64,000 nucleotides of DNA from Nitrosospira briensis C-128 (GTDB lineage: Bacteria; Pseudomonadota; Gammaproteobacteria; Burkholderiales; Nitrosomonadaceae). The position numbers were made by a program, and so were the translations under genes. Below the pieces are notes generated by a model. That model worked only from the letters and a program-made list of their open reading frames with translations, did no database searches and was not told the origin of the DNA. Below are positions 47,350 to 57,149 of this stretch, in pieces; the stretch's first letter is position 1; every line of letters starts with the position of its first letter. The stretch is from positions 806,001 to 870,000 of the forward strand of contig NZ_CP012371.1 in NCBI RefSeq assembly GCF_000619905.2, in the 5' to 3' direction.

Positions 47350-48084
47350 ATGATTGAATTGCATTCGAGCCCAACGCCTAATGGCCAGAAGGTGATGATC
47401 ATGCTTGAGGAGATGGGAGTCGAATGGAAGCATATCGACGTGAATATCGGCGTTGGTGAACAGTTCGAGCCCGAACACCTGAAGCTCAGCCCCAATAACA
47501 AGATTCCTGCCATTGTGGATACGGACGGACCAGGCGGTGGACCCTACACAATGATGGAATCGGGCGCTATCCTTGTTTATCTCGCCGAGAAATCCGAAAG
47601 ATTCATGCCAAAGGATGCGCGCGGGCGCTATGACACATTGCAGTGGCTGTTTTTCCAGGTAGCGCATATCGGGCCCATGTTCGGCCAAGCTAATCACTTC
47701 AATGGCCAGGCGAAGGATAATCAGTACGCCCGGGATCGCTACAACAATGAATCGCTACGTCTGTACCGGGTACTGGAAAACCGCTTGAGCAAATACCAGT
47801 GGCTTGCTTCCAGCGAATATACTATCGCCGATATCGCCACTTATCCGTGGTGTAAAGGGCATAAGGATCGCGGCATCGACAGTGTTGCTTTTCCCAATTT
47901 CATCCGCTGGTTCGAGGCCATGGAAGCACGCCCGGCCGTACGGCGCAACAATGAAATGGCAACCGAAATTCGCGAACGCATGGAAAAGGCGGCCGAAAAT
48001 CGTCCACACATCAATATTTACGATACCAGGGATAATGCCGAGCGCCTCACCCGAGCTACATCGCCGAGGAACAATGGAGGGTAG
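47350..48084 (+). CDS. Glutathione S-transferase (YghU/Ure2p-like)
   Basis: About 244 residues from ATG 47350, chosen because AAGGAGG lies at ideal distance; an earlier in-frame ATG at 47314 adds 12 residues. N-terminal thioredoxin-like domain with ELHSSPTPNGQKVMIMLEE and SPNNKIPAIVD (cis-Pro loop) and MESGAILVYLAE; C-terminal helical domain with FGQANHFNG and IADIATYPW. Members of the YghU/YfcG group bind two glutathiones and reduce disulfides. Monocistronic. Confidence 0.93.
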   Translation: MIELHSSPTPNGQKVMIMLEEMGVEWKHIDVNIGVGEQFEPEHLKLSPNNKIPAIVDTDGPGGGPYTMMESGAILVYLAEKSERFMPKDARGRYDTLQWLFFQVAHIGPMFGQANHFNGQAKDNQYARDRYNNESLRLYRVLENRLSKYQWLASSEYTIADIATYPWCKGHKDRGIDSVAFPNFIRWFEAMEARPAVRRNNEMATEIRERMEKAAENRPHINIYDTRDNAERLTRATSPRNNGG

Positions 48085-48246
48085 AAAATACTTGCGTTTG
48101 TGTGATTGCATCGGCGAAAAATTTTCTGAATATCCGGTTCGCTGAACTGGCATCGCTCAATCGTCCGATCCAGACATCAGGCTTTGCCTGGACCTTGAAA
48201 CTGCAAGCAGATCAATCGTGATGCTAACTGCTAACTGCACTGCGCG

Positions 48247-48885
48247 TTAAAACTTGTCCTGATCCCTGCCATAATCGGCGTTATAAGGCCCGGCGGGCAA
48301 ACCTCGAGGGGGTATGAATGCCTGGTTATTTGCCTGTCTCGCCAGCGGAAGATAATCAGCAAGCATAGCTGTTATCGCGGCACTTACCACCATGCTTATC
48401 GGGTCGCCTCCCCCAGAACTTTGGGCAACCTGCTGTTTTGAATGCCATAGAACGGTACCCGTTTTTGTATCCTTCAACTCGTAATCCATCTCCACAACAA
48501 CCGTCGAGGCGAGAACAATATATTTGCTGCTCCAATCCTTGATAGTAATAAACAGTGCCGCGTCGGCCCCGAACAATTCAAACAAACGTTGCGTATCCAG
48601 TTGATGGATATGCCCGGCTTCCGCCAATCCGAAATCGCGTAATACCAGATCAGTCAGATATACTGGAAAAACGTAATAGCCTCGTTCTGCCAACGGCTTG
48701 GTGATGGTCGAGACGAAAACGGATGGGGCACTGATTTCGGTCGTCTCGTTAAGTACCGGTACAATTACTATAGAACGTGGTTTATGTGCGTGAAAGGCCG
48801 CTAGATCAATTTTCTCTGGCTGAATGGCACAGCCCGAAAGCAACCCCAAAGCGACACACGCAGCAACGATCAGAATTGACTTCAT
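48247..48885 (-). CDS. DUF799 (GNA1162-family) lipoprotein
   Basis: A 212-residue outer-membrane-type lipoprotein with leader and lipobox SGCA (Cys19). The body (KPRSIVIVPVLNETTEISAP, and DAALFITIKDWSSKYIV) is the GNA1162/DUF799 fold related to the TolB N-terminal/CsgG family. Third gene of a conserved trio: CsgG-like, DUF4810 and this protein, with a 4-bp overlap with the DUF4810 gene. Related trios in Neisseria and others are surface lipoprotein complexes of unclear export function. Confidence 0.88.
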   Translation of the reverse strand: MKSILIVAACVALGLLSGCAIQPEKIDLAAFHAHKPRSIVIVPVLNETTEISAPSVFVSTITKPLAERGYYVFPVYLTDLVLRDFGLAEAGHIHQLDTQRLFELFGADAALFITIKDWSSKYIVLASTVVVEMDYELKDTKTGTVLWHSKQQVAQSSGGGDPISMVVSAAITAMLADYLPLARQANNQAFIPPRGLPAGPYNADYGRDQDKF

Positions 48886-49316
48886 GGTTGAGTTCCTTGA
48901 GTCATAGCTGCCTGTGGCTGTTGTTTTTCAGCAGAATCAGATTCCTTTTGCTTGACGCGCTCAATTAGTTTGGTCATAAAGGCGCTGGATTCCGGAAAAA
49001 AGCGTTTTTCTTTTTCAAAATAGGCAATCGCCCCTTCACGATCACCTCGTTTGAACAATAAAAAGCCGTAGTCCGCATACGCGCCAGGGGGAATTCTTAA
49101 ATTTTCCTGCTCGGCCTTAGTAATTGTTTCGAGCAAATAAGCATCGGCTTGTGGATGGTTCTGGCTGACATACCGGTCATGCAGCCCATCCTCAAACTGG
49201 CCCCAATGGTAAATGGATGGTGCGCTACAACCTACCAGACCAATTGCGACGACCAGCATCATGCACCTGGAATAGTTCTGTTTAGGTTCACTCAGGGAAT
49301 AGTGATTGTTTTTCAT
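48882..49316 (-). CDS. DUF4810 lipoprotein
   Basis: A 144-residue lipoprotein: a leader to Cys30 (GCSAPSIYHWGQFEDGL) and a DUF4810 domain with helical repeats (DAYLLETITKAEQENLRIPPG, YADYGFLLFKRGDREGAIAYFEKEK) resembling a TPR fold. Middle gene of the CsgG/DUF4810/DUF799 trio, 5 nt after the csgG-like stop, overlapping the DUF799 gene. Confidence 0.88.
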   Translation of the reverse strand: MKNNHYSLSEPKQNYSRCMMLVVAIGLVGCSAPSIYHWGQFEDGLHDRYVSQNHPQADAYLLETITKAEQENLRIPPGAYADYGFLLFKRGDREGAIAYFEKEKRFFPESSAFMTKLIERVKQKESDSAEKQQPQAAMTQGTQP

Positions 49317-49321
49317 ATTTT

Positions 49322-50002
49322 TTACTGCCCCATCGCGCGCCGTGCATCCAGGGTTTGTGCCACGCTGTTAATCATATTCACGATTGCGGCATCGATCGCT
49401 TTTCCTTCCAGGGTTGAATCAAAACCGGTCGCACCACCGAAGCCGAAGGTGCTGCTGGATGACAAGTCCGCTTCTCCCGAGCCTTCCTGTGTATAGAACA
49501 GTTGGCCCGTCTTGGGATCGACCAGCCTCAATACAACACGTGCCCGCGCTCGTTGCGTTTTTTGCTTGCCCACTAACCATGTATTGCCGGTGGTGTCTCG
49601 CCCTAACTCGGCAACCGAACCAAGAATCAAAGCGTCGACCCCTTTCAGATTTTGCTTGAACTGCTCTTTGCTGATGCCCATCAGGTCGGCTTCCGCCGCC
49701 AGCTTGCCAATATCCTGCCGCTCGACTACGTTGAAGCGTTGCGTTGCCATCAGATGCCGGGCCAACAGATCAGATGCCTGTTTTCCGATACGGTCACCGG
49801 AAGCATCAGTAAAAAGACCACTACCGTAAATTGATTCATTGGTGAAACGCGCGATACCGACTGTCATGCGTTCGGCGGCAGGCAAAGGCCGTGCGGCCAC
49901 CCTGGGCCCAGGGTCTTTAACGCCTTCTTGCACTGTGCGGGTAGGGCTTGCACAGGCACCCAACATCAATACTGCGCATACAATCGATAATCTTGTATTC
50001 AT
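49322..50002 (-). CDS. CsgG-family lipoprotein
   Basis: A 226-residue CsgG/HfaB-family lipoprotein with lipobox GACA (Cys17). Motifs ERMTVGIARFTNES, RFNVVERQDIGKL and VDALILGSVAEL match the family. CsgG proper forms the curli secretion pore, but no curli genes (csgA, csgB, csgE, csgF) are near; this short version belongs to the trio with DUF4810 and DUF799. First gene of the operon; divergent from ettA. Confidence 0.9.
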   Translation of the reverse strand: MNTRLSIVCAVLMLGACASPTRTVQEGVKDPGPRVAARPLPAAERMTVGIARFTNESIYGSGLFTDASGDRIGKQASDLLARHLMATQRFNVVERQDIGKLAAEADLMGISKEQFKQNLKGVDALILGSVAELGRDTTGNTWLVGKQKTQRARARVVLRLVDPKTGQLFYTQEGSGEADLSSSSTFGFGGATGFDSTLEGKAIDAAIVNMINSVAQTLDARRAMGQ

Positions 50003-50281
50003 GTGGCCTCGCCTGAATTTATGTAAACGGGATCAGTAGTAACGAACAATCAGAATCTGTTTAAGGGTCGAGATATTAACTCATACTCAGCAGTTTTAGA
50101 ATTGGAGGTTTCAGGAATTTTTTTTCTTCTTATCGCCTGTCGGCGTTTGCGGCATTATCAAGGCAATATTTCAGACCTTACCCGGAAGGGAGAACGGTCT
50201 GCATCACTGGGTTTATGTCATTCTTTTGTCTGTCGGTTCTCCATGCGTTAAACTCAAGCATTTTGCTGATCTGATATTTTT

Positions 50282-51946
50282 ATGGCTCAATACGTACTCA
50301 CCATGAATCGAGTGGGCAAAGTTGTCCCGCCCCGGCGCACGATTCTCAAGGATATTTCCATCAGTTTCTTTCCCGGCGCAAAGATAGGGTTGCTTGGCCT
50401 GAACGGTTCCGGTAAATCAACCGTATTGAAAATCATGGCAGGCCTGGACAAGGACATCGAAGGCGAGGTGACGGCGATGCCCAACCTCAATATCGGCTAT
50501 CTTCCGCAGGAACCTCAACTCAACCCCGTGCAGACTGTGCGCGACGCAGTGCAAGAGGGGCTGGGCGAAGTGTTCGGTGCGCAGCAGAAGCTGGAAGAGG
50601 TCTATGCGGCTTATGCCGAGCCGGACGCGGACTTCGATGCATTGGCATCCGAACAAGTCCGGCTGGAGGCTATCCTGGCCGTCAGCGGCGGAGATGGAAG
50701 TCAACAGATGGAAATCGCCGCCGATGCGCTACGCCTGCCGGAATGGGATGCCATGATCGAAAATCTTTCGGGTGGCGAGAAGCGCAGGGTAGCCTTGTGC
50801 AAACTTTTGCTATCCAAGCCCGACATGTTGCTATTGGACGAGCCCACCAACCATCTGGATGCGGAATCAGTGGAATGGCTGGAGCAATTTCTTACCCGGT
50901 TCCCCGGCACTGTCGTGGCAGTCACGCATGACCGCTACTTCCTCGACAACGCTGCGGAGTGGATACTGGAACTGGACCGTGGCCATGGCATCCCCTGGAA
51001 GGGCAACTACAGCTCGTGGCTGGAACAGAAAGAAAACCGCCTGAAACAGGAGGAATCGACCGAGTCCGCTCGCCAGAAAGCGCTGAAAAAAGAACTTGAG
51101 TGGGTCAGGCAAAATCCCAAAGGACGGCAGTCCAAATCCAAGGCTCGTATTGCCCGCTTCGATGAACTCAACTCGCAGGAATACCAGAAGCGCAATGAAA
51201 CGCAGGAGATATTCATTCCCGTCGCGGACAGGCTCGGTAATGAAGTCATCGAGTTGAAGGGTGTATCCAAAGCGTATGGAGACAGGCTACTGATCGACAA
51301 CCTGAGCTTTAAAGTGCCACCGGGGGCCATTGTCGGGATCATCGGACCCAACGGGGCGGGGAAATCCACCCTGTTTCGCATGATCACAGGAAAGGAGCGG
51401 CCGGATTCCGGAGAATTGACGATTGGCACAACCGTCAAGATCGCGCATGTGGATCAATCGCGTGACGCTCTCGAAAGCGGAAAAACCGTGTTCGATACCA
51501 TTTCAGATGGCCATGATATCCTCACTGTCGGCAGGTATGAAACGCCTGCTCGCGCCTATCTGGGGCGTTTCAACTTCAAGGGCGCGGACCAGCAGAAGAA
51601 CGTCGGCAATCTTTCAGGCGGCGAGCGTGGCAGGCTTCATTTGGCAAAAACGCTCATCTCAGGTGGCAACGTCCTGTTACTGGATGAACCTTCCAATGAT
51701 CTGGACGTAGAAACGTTGCGGGCATTGGAAGATGCATTGCTGGAGTTTGCCGGATGTGTGCTGGTCATCTCGCATGACCGCTGGTTTCTCGACCGTATTG
51801 CAACTCACATCCTGTCGTTCGAGGGCAATTCGCAGGTCGCGTTCTTCAGTGGCAATTATCAGGAATACGAAGCCGACAAACGGAAACGTCTTGGTGAAGA
51901 AGGCGCAAAACCTAAACGGATCAGGTATAAACCGATTAACCGGTAA
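50282..51946 (+). CDS. ettA: Energy-dependent translational throttle EttA (ABC-F)
   Basis: A 554-residue ABC-F protein that binds the ribosomal E site and gates translation by ATP/ADP ratio. Two ATPase domains: Walker A GLNGSGKST (39-47) and GPNGAGKST, signatures LSGGEKRR and LSGGERGR, and the linker with the arm region EYQKRNETQEIF. No membrane segment. The C-terminal EPKRIRYK-type end is preserved (KPKRIRYKPINR). The match to E. coli EttA runs over the whole length. Confidence 0.97.
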   Translation: MAQYVLTMNRVGKVVPPRRTILKDISISFFPGAKIGLLGLNGSGKSTVLKIMAGLDKDIEGEVTAMPNLNIGYLPQEPQLNPVQTVRDAVQEGLGEVFGAQQKLEEVYAAYAEPDADFDALASEQVRLEAILAVSGGDGSQQMEIAADALRLPEWDAMIENLSGGEKRRVALCKLLLSKPDMLLLDEPTNHLDAESVEWLEQFLTRFPGTVVAVTHDRYFLDNAAEWILELDRGHGIPWKGNYSSWLEQKENRLKQEESTESARQKALKKELEWVRQNPKGRQSKSKARIARFDELNSQEYQKRNETQEIFIPVADRLGNEVIELKGVSKAYGDRLLIDNLSFKVPPGAIVGIIGPNGAGKSTLFRMITGKERPDSGELTIGTTVKIAHVDQSRDALESGKTVFDTISDGHDILTVGRYETPARAYLGRFNFKGADQQKNVGNLSGGERGRLHLAKTLISGGNVLLLDEPSNDLDVETLRALEDALLEFAGCVLVISHDRWFLDRIATHILSFEGNSQVAFFSGNYQEYEADKRKRLGEEGAKPKRIRYKPINR

Positions 51947-52108
51947 TATCGGCAGACGACGTTGACCTCAGATCGGCTTCTGCATCGCACCTGTGTCCTC
52001 TGCTCGAGCAATCAACACCCCACGGACTCTAAATGGAGGAGAGGAGTTCCCCGGTAAGCGTGACTCTGCCAGCAAGCCTGACCCCGGTGTCAGCCCTCAC
52101 CACCATCG

Positions 52109-52438
52109 TTAATAGCGGCCAGGAAGCTTGGGGCCTGTGCCGCTGTCTCCTTCATCGTCGTCATATCTTTCCGTTCCGTCGGTGCTGTATCTTGAGTTGT
52201 CATACTTGGGGGTGGTCTTGGTCGCAGCCCGATCTTTTTTACTCCATTTCTCTTTTATGCTTTCATCCTGGTTCGGGGAACCCGTGTCCCTCACGGCCCC
52301 GGAATCACCGGGCGCTATCGAATCCGGCATGTCGTAATCACCCTCAGCCGCATGAACTATCCCGGTACCGGCCACGCCGAAAACCAGCGCGCTTGCCAGT
52401 GCCAGTAACTTAGCTCTCAATTTTGTAGAAAATTTCAT
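52109..52438 (-). CDS. Exported hydrophilic protein, hypothetical
   Basis: A 109-residue exported protein starting at 52438 (AAGGAT 8 nt upstream) with a signal peptide to about residue 30 (cleaved after VHA). The mature part is hydrophilic and Asp/Ser/Thr/Lys-rich (SIKEKWSKKDRAATKTTPKYD, then YDDDEGDSGTGPKLPG) and looks disordered. Family not recognised. A set of inverted repeats lies in the region upstream. Confidence 0.75.
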   Translation of the reverse strand: MKFSTKLRAKLLALASALVFGVAGTGIVHAAEGDYDMPDSIAPGDSGAVRDTGSPNQDESIKEKWSKKDRAATKTTPKYDNSRYSTDGTERYDDDEGDSGTGPKLPGRY

Positions 52439-52506
52439 GGCTGCATCCTTTATCAACTCAGCAATATTGCTGCGATTTAAATTTATGTGAATTTTCCAGA
52501 GGGTTC

Positions 52507-52563
52507 GGTGCGTTAGCGCACCAACTATCAGTCGGCCATAAAAAAAACCGACATGTGATAGTT
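52507..52563 (-). repeat. Paired stem-loops upstream of the exported-protein gene
   Basis: GGTGCG-TTAG-CGCACC (52507-52522) is directly followed by a long stem: AACTATCA-GTCGG (52523-52535) pairs with CCGAC-ATG-TGATAGTT (52548-52563), leaving a loop with eight A's on the plus strand, U's in minus-strand RNA. The pair lies about 70-125 bp before the gene at 52109-52438. It could be a 5' leader structure, or terminator of another transcript. Confidence 0.45.
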
Positions 52564-52659
52564 TAATCGACCGGCAGGGATGGTGCCTTCCAGTTTCCGG
52601 GGAAAACAAAACCAATGTGCCAACTGACATGCCGTGAGCAGATTAGCGGTCGATTCAGC

Positions 52660-53883
52660 TCAGCGAAGCCATACGTCAGGCGTCTTGATATGCTCGGGAC
52701 GAAACCCGATACCAATCAATCGAGCGGGAATCCATTGCAGCAAGGGAAAGCGCGCGAGTAGACGGAAAAAAATTGGAGGCGAAAGAGAATCATCGCCACG
52801 TAATATACGGCCAATGACCTGTTTCTGGAGAAAGAGCTGCAATCGCTGCGTCATGCGCGTTGGCCAAGCGCGGCGCTGTTGAATCCGCCGCAGCGCCGCA
52901 ATAGTGGGTCTATCCTCCCGTAACGGTGCGGCCAGTGCATTCGATGCGGCAATTGCATCCTGAATTGCCAGGTTGATTCCGACACCACCGATTGGGGACA
53001 TAGCATGTGCCGCGTCACCAAGGCAGAGAAGGCCCGGGCAATACCATTGACGCAGCCGATCGACCTGAACAGCGAGTAGCTTGATAGCTTCCCAGTCTTG
53101 CAGTTCACCGACACGATCAGCTACAAACGGGGCCAGCTCCGCAATCGTATCGCGTAATGACGGCAACCCTCGTTCCCGAACCTGCGCATGCGAACCTTTC
53201 GGAATCACGAAACCGCATTGCCAGTAGGCATCCCGGTTCAGCATGACAAAAACCCTGCCCGCATCGAAACGTCCGACAGGGTCTTCCGGATCCCCAGCGC
53301 ACCGAGACAGCCGAAACCATAATACATCCATAGGTGCGCCATATTCGATGCCCCTCAGTCCGGCACGCGCACGCACAGTGGAATGCCGGCCATCGGCTCC
53401 GACCACAAGACTCGCATGCACGTCCAGCGGACCCTCCGGTGTCATCGCCTGCAACCCGACGATACGCCCCTCCTGTTCGATGAGCCCAGTCACTTCAGTA
53501 TTCATTCGCAAGCTGAACGTCGGATATCGAGCTGCCCGTTCGGCAAGAAAACTCAGGAAATCCCACTGCGGCATAAAAACGATAAAGGGACATCGGGTTT
53601 GCAAATTACCGAAGTCAGCCACTGTCAAGGCAAGTGTGCCAAATTGCCCATTGATCCGATGTGCTTTTTGATGCGGCAGATCCAGTAGCGCTTCGAGAAA
53701 TCCAAGCTCATGCATGGCTTCCAATGTGGATGGATGGATAGTATCCCCTCGAAAATCCCGCAGAAAATCCGCATGCTTTTCCAGAACCAGCACCTCAACA
53801 CCCGCGCGAGCCAATAGCAACCCCATCATTATGCCGGCCGGACCCCCACCCGCGATGCAACAGCGAACTGCTACCGTATCCAT
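52660..53883 (-). CDS. FAD-dependent monooxygenase
   Basis: About 407 residues from ATG 53883 (GGAT upstream); a TTG at 53898 would add five. It is a class A flavoprotein hydroxylase/oxidoreductase: dinucleotide motif AGGGPAGIMMG near the N-terminus, the DG motif GADGRHSTVRA in the middle and the GD motif LGDAAHAMSPIGGVGIN binding the FAD ribityl chain. The family includes PobA, UbiH and kynurenine monooxygenase; the substrate here is unknown. Stands alone, divergent from the SUMF1-like gene. Confidence 0.9.
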   Translation of the reverse strand: MDTVAVRCCIAGGGPAGIMMGLLLARAGVEVLVLEKHADFLRDFRGDTIHPSTLEAMHELGFLEALLDLPHQKAHRINGQFGTLALTVADFGNLQTRCPFIVFMPQWDFLSFLAERAARYPTFSLRMNTEVTGLIEQEGRIVGLQAMTPEGPLDVHASLVVGADGRHSTVRARAGLRGIEYGAPMDVLWFRLSRCAGDPEDPVGRFDAGRVFVMLNRDAYWQCGFVIPKGSHAQVRERGLPSLRDTIAELAPFVADRVGELQDWEAIKLLAVQVDRLRQWYCPGLLCLGDAAHAMSPIGGVGINLAIQDAIAASNALAAPLREDRPTIAALRRIQQRRAWPTRMTQRLQLFLQKQVIGRILRGDDSLSPPIFFRLLARFPLLQWIPARLIGIGFRPEHIKTPDVWLR

Positions 53884-54131
53884 TTTTATCCAGGGCAATT
53901 AAAGGAATAGAAAAGACTACGCTTGAATTCGGGATTTAACAAATGATCGCTTTAATGGGAATTGGCCCCCCTCTGCAAGTCTATTTTTCCCCCATATCTG
54001 GCTGGCATCGGCTACCATATAGGCTGGAAGCACTCATGATAGTGGTTATGTGCCATGCACCCGGGCAGATATGCTCCCGGTACCCACACATGAATCGAAA
54101 AAATCCCCCCATCCGCGTTCAAATGGAATTC

Positions 54132-55088
54132 ATGAAATCAGTTTTGTCTACTGTCCTGCTCGCCTTGGTCTTTGCAGCATCTACCGAAGCGGGTGCATTC
54201 GCATCCAGTGCCCAGCCCGATTATAAAGATAATGCCGTGAGGGGAATGACCACCGGCGAATTCAACGATAAACGCATGCAAATTGCGGAAATACAGGAAA
54301 GAACCCATGGCGATAATGGCGAGGCATTTGAAGGTGAACGCCCGATAGACGGCAATATGACTCAAAAAGTAGTATTAGCGGCAACAACGAGCGGCATACG
54401 ATTAACCTCCCAGCATGAGGTAGGCAAACAGCAGCAAACGGTACAAACGATAGCCTTATCCAATTCAGCCGGACGTCAGAACGAAGACGGCGGAGCTTGT
54501 TCCGAGTGCCCTGAAATGATACCCATTCCGGGCAATAAATTTGCGATCGGGAAATATACCGTAACTTTCAAGGAATGGGACGCTTGCGTGGCGGCAGGGG
54601 GCTGCGGGGGATATCAAGCCCCGGATAATGGCTGGGGACGCGGCAGCAGGCCCGTGATCAATGTAAGCTGGGACGATGCACAAGCTTATATACAGTGGAT
54701 ATCGGGAAAAACCGGGAAAACCTACCGTCTGCCGACTAAAGACGAATGGGAAATCGCCGCCCAGGCAGGCTCAACCAGCGACTATTACTGGGGCAACGAT
54801 GTCGGACGTAATAATGCCAACTGCGATGGCTGCGGAAGCGAGTGGGACAACAGAAGAACCGCGCCGGTGGGCAGTTTCAAGCCCAATGCTTTCGGGATAT
54901 ACGACATGATGGGAAATGTCTGGCAATGGACGGATACCTGCTGGCAAGGCAATTGCGCAAAGCGTATGTTTTTTGGCGGCTCGTGGAATCACCGGCCCCA
55001 GGACATGCGGGCTATCACCCGCAACTGGTTCGATACGAACAAACGCATGCGCTATCTGGGTTTTCGTCTTGCCATGACATTGCCCTGA
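54132..55088 (+). CDS. Exported SUMF1/FGE-fold protein
   Basis: About 318 residues from ATG 54132 (GGA 5 nt upstream), with a signal peptide to about residue 25. A linker of about 100 residues precedes a C-terminal formylglycine-generating-enzyme-type domain: YRLPTKDEWEIAAQAG, GNVWQWTDTCW and FGGSWNHRPQDMRAITRNW then RYLGFRLAM. The twin active-site cysteines of true FGE in the RGGSF...C segment are absent, so formylglycine-generating activity is unlikely; many such proteins bind ligands or act as periplasmic binding domains. An internal CGGCG-like spacing (GGCGGYQ, CDGCGS) may hold a disulfide. Confidence 0.85.
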   Translation: MKSVLSTVLLALVFAASTEAGAFASSAQPDYKDNAVRGMTTGEFNDKRMQIAEIQERTHGDNGEAFEGERPIDGNMTQKVVLAATTSGIRLTSQHEVGKQQQTVQTIALSNSAGRQNEDGGACSECPEMIPIPGNKFAIGKYTVTFKEWDACVAAGGCGGYQAPDNGWGRGSRPVINVSWDDAQAYIQWISGKTGKTYRLPTKDEWEIAAQAGSTSDYYWGNDVGRNNANCDGCGSEWDNRRTAPVGSFKPNAFGIYDMMGNVWQWTDTCWQGNCAKRMFFGGSWNHRPQDMRAITRNWFDTNKRMRYLGFRLAMTLP

Positions 55089-55165
55089 AGTGCGCAGCAG
55101 CTTGCAAAAGCGTCTGGCCGGTTCATATTTCGCCGCTTTTTCGGGCAATAGAATCACTGGACTTG

Positions 55166-56422
<1,257 letters not shown>

Positions 56423-56454
56423 TTACTTATAAGTTGTGAGCAATACATGCGCTG

Positions 56455-56480
56455 CTTATTATCGGATTAGCGATAATAAG
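56455..56480. promoter_or_regulatory. Perfect 10-bp inverted repeat upstream of murA
   Basis: CTTATTATCG-GATTAG-CGATAATAAG, a perfect stem with 6-nt loop, 39-64 bp before the murA start. It could be an operator or a leader hairpin in the murA message. The rest of the 340-bp murA-ridA divergent region shows no gene. Confidence 0.5.
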
Positions 56481-56759
56481 TTTCTCAAGCCCGATATCGC
56501 GGCAATATGGACGCGTGTGAAATTCCCGTTCCGTCGAATGGTTGATCATATGCCATATGAATTTTATGTCCATACCTTGAGGCTGATGATAAGCCTATAA
56601 GTGTATTCTATTTTTTTTGTGGCAATGATGAGTATCGAGCGTGGGATTTTACGGTTGAAATGTGCGAAAATTCCCGTCATCATATCGCAAAGCCAACCTT
56701 CATAGTTCCAAATTTGCAGACCTTTGGAGCGAAGACACATTACAACTCAAGGAGAATAC

Positions 56760-57149
56760 ATGAAAAAAAAGACGATACAAACTACTGATGCGCCCCAGGC
56801 AATCGGCACCTATTCCCAAGGGATACGTGTAAGCGGCGGAGATACGGTTTATGTTTCGGGCCAGATCGGCCTGGACCCGATTTCCATGCAGATGGTAAAT
56901 GGAGTCGAGGAGCAAATCCATCGGGTATTTTTAAACTTGAAAGCCGTGGCAGCGGCGAGTGGCGGCGTCCTCGGCGATATCGTCAAGTTGAATGTGTATC
57001 TGATAGACCTTGCCAATTTTCAAAAAGTAAACGAGATCATGGCCAGCTACTTTGATGCGCCCTATCCGGCACGCGCTGCAGTAGGCGTAGCGGCGCTGCC
57101 GCGTGGCGCGCTGGTGGAAATGGACGCGGTGCTGGTATTGCCGGGGTGA
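56760..57149 (+). CDS. ridA: RidA-family reactive intermediate deaminase
   Basis: A 129-residue YjgF/RidA protein starting at 56760 with AAGGAGA 6 nt upstream. Family landmarks: [11 protein letters not shown] near the start, [11 protein letters not shown], and the C-terminal [20 protein letters not shown] with the substrate arginine. It hydrolyses reactive enamine/imine intermediates from PLP enzymes. The stop overlaps the start of recG (57146-57149), so the two are co-translated. Confidence 0.94.
   Translation: MKKKTIQTTDAPQAIGTYSQGIRVSGGDTVYVSGQIGLDPISMQMVNGVEEQIHRVFLNLKAVAAASGGVLGDIVKLNVYLIDLANFQKVNEIMASYFDAPYPARAAVGVAALPRGALVEMDAVLVLPG

Noticed and set aside
49322-50002. Curli secretion pore CsgG
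   Set aside because: Short lipoprotein in a DUF4810/DUF799 trio, no curli genes in the window.
54132-55088. Formylglycine-generating enzyme that would activate a sulfatase
   Set aside because: Active-site cysteines missing and no sulfatase gene nearby.
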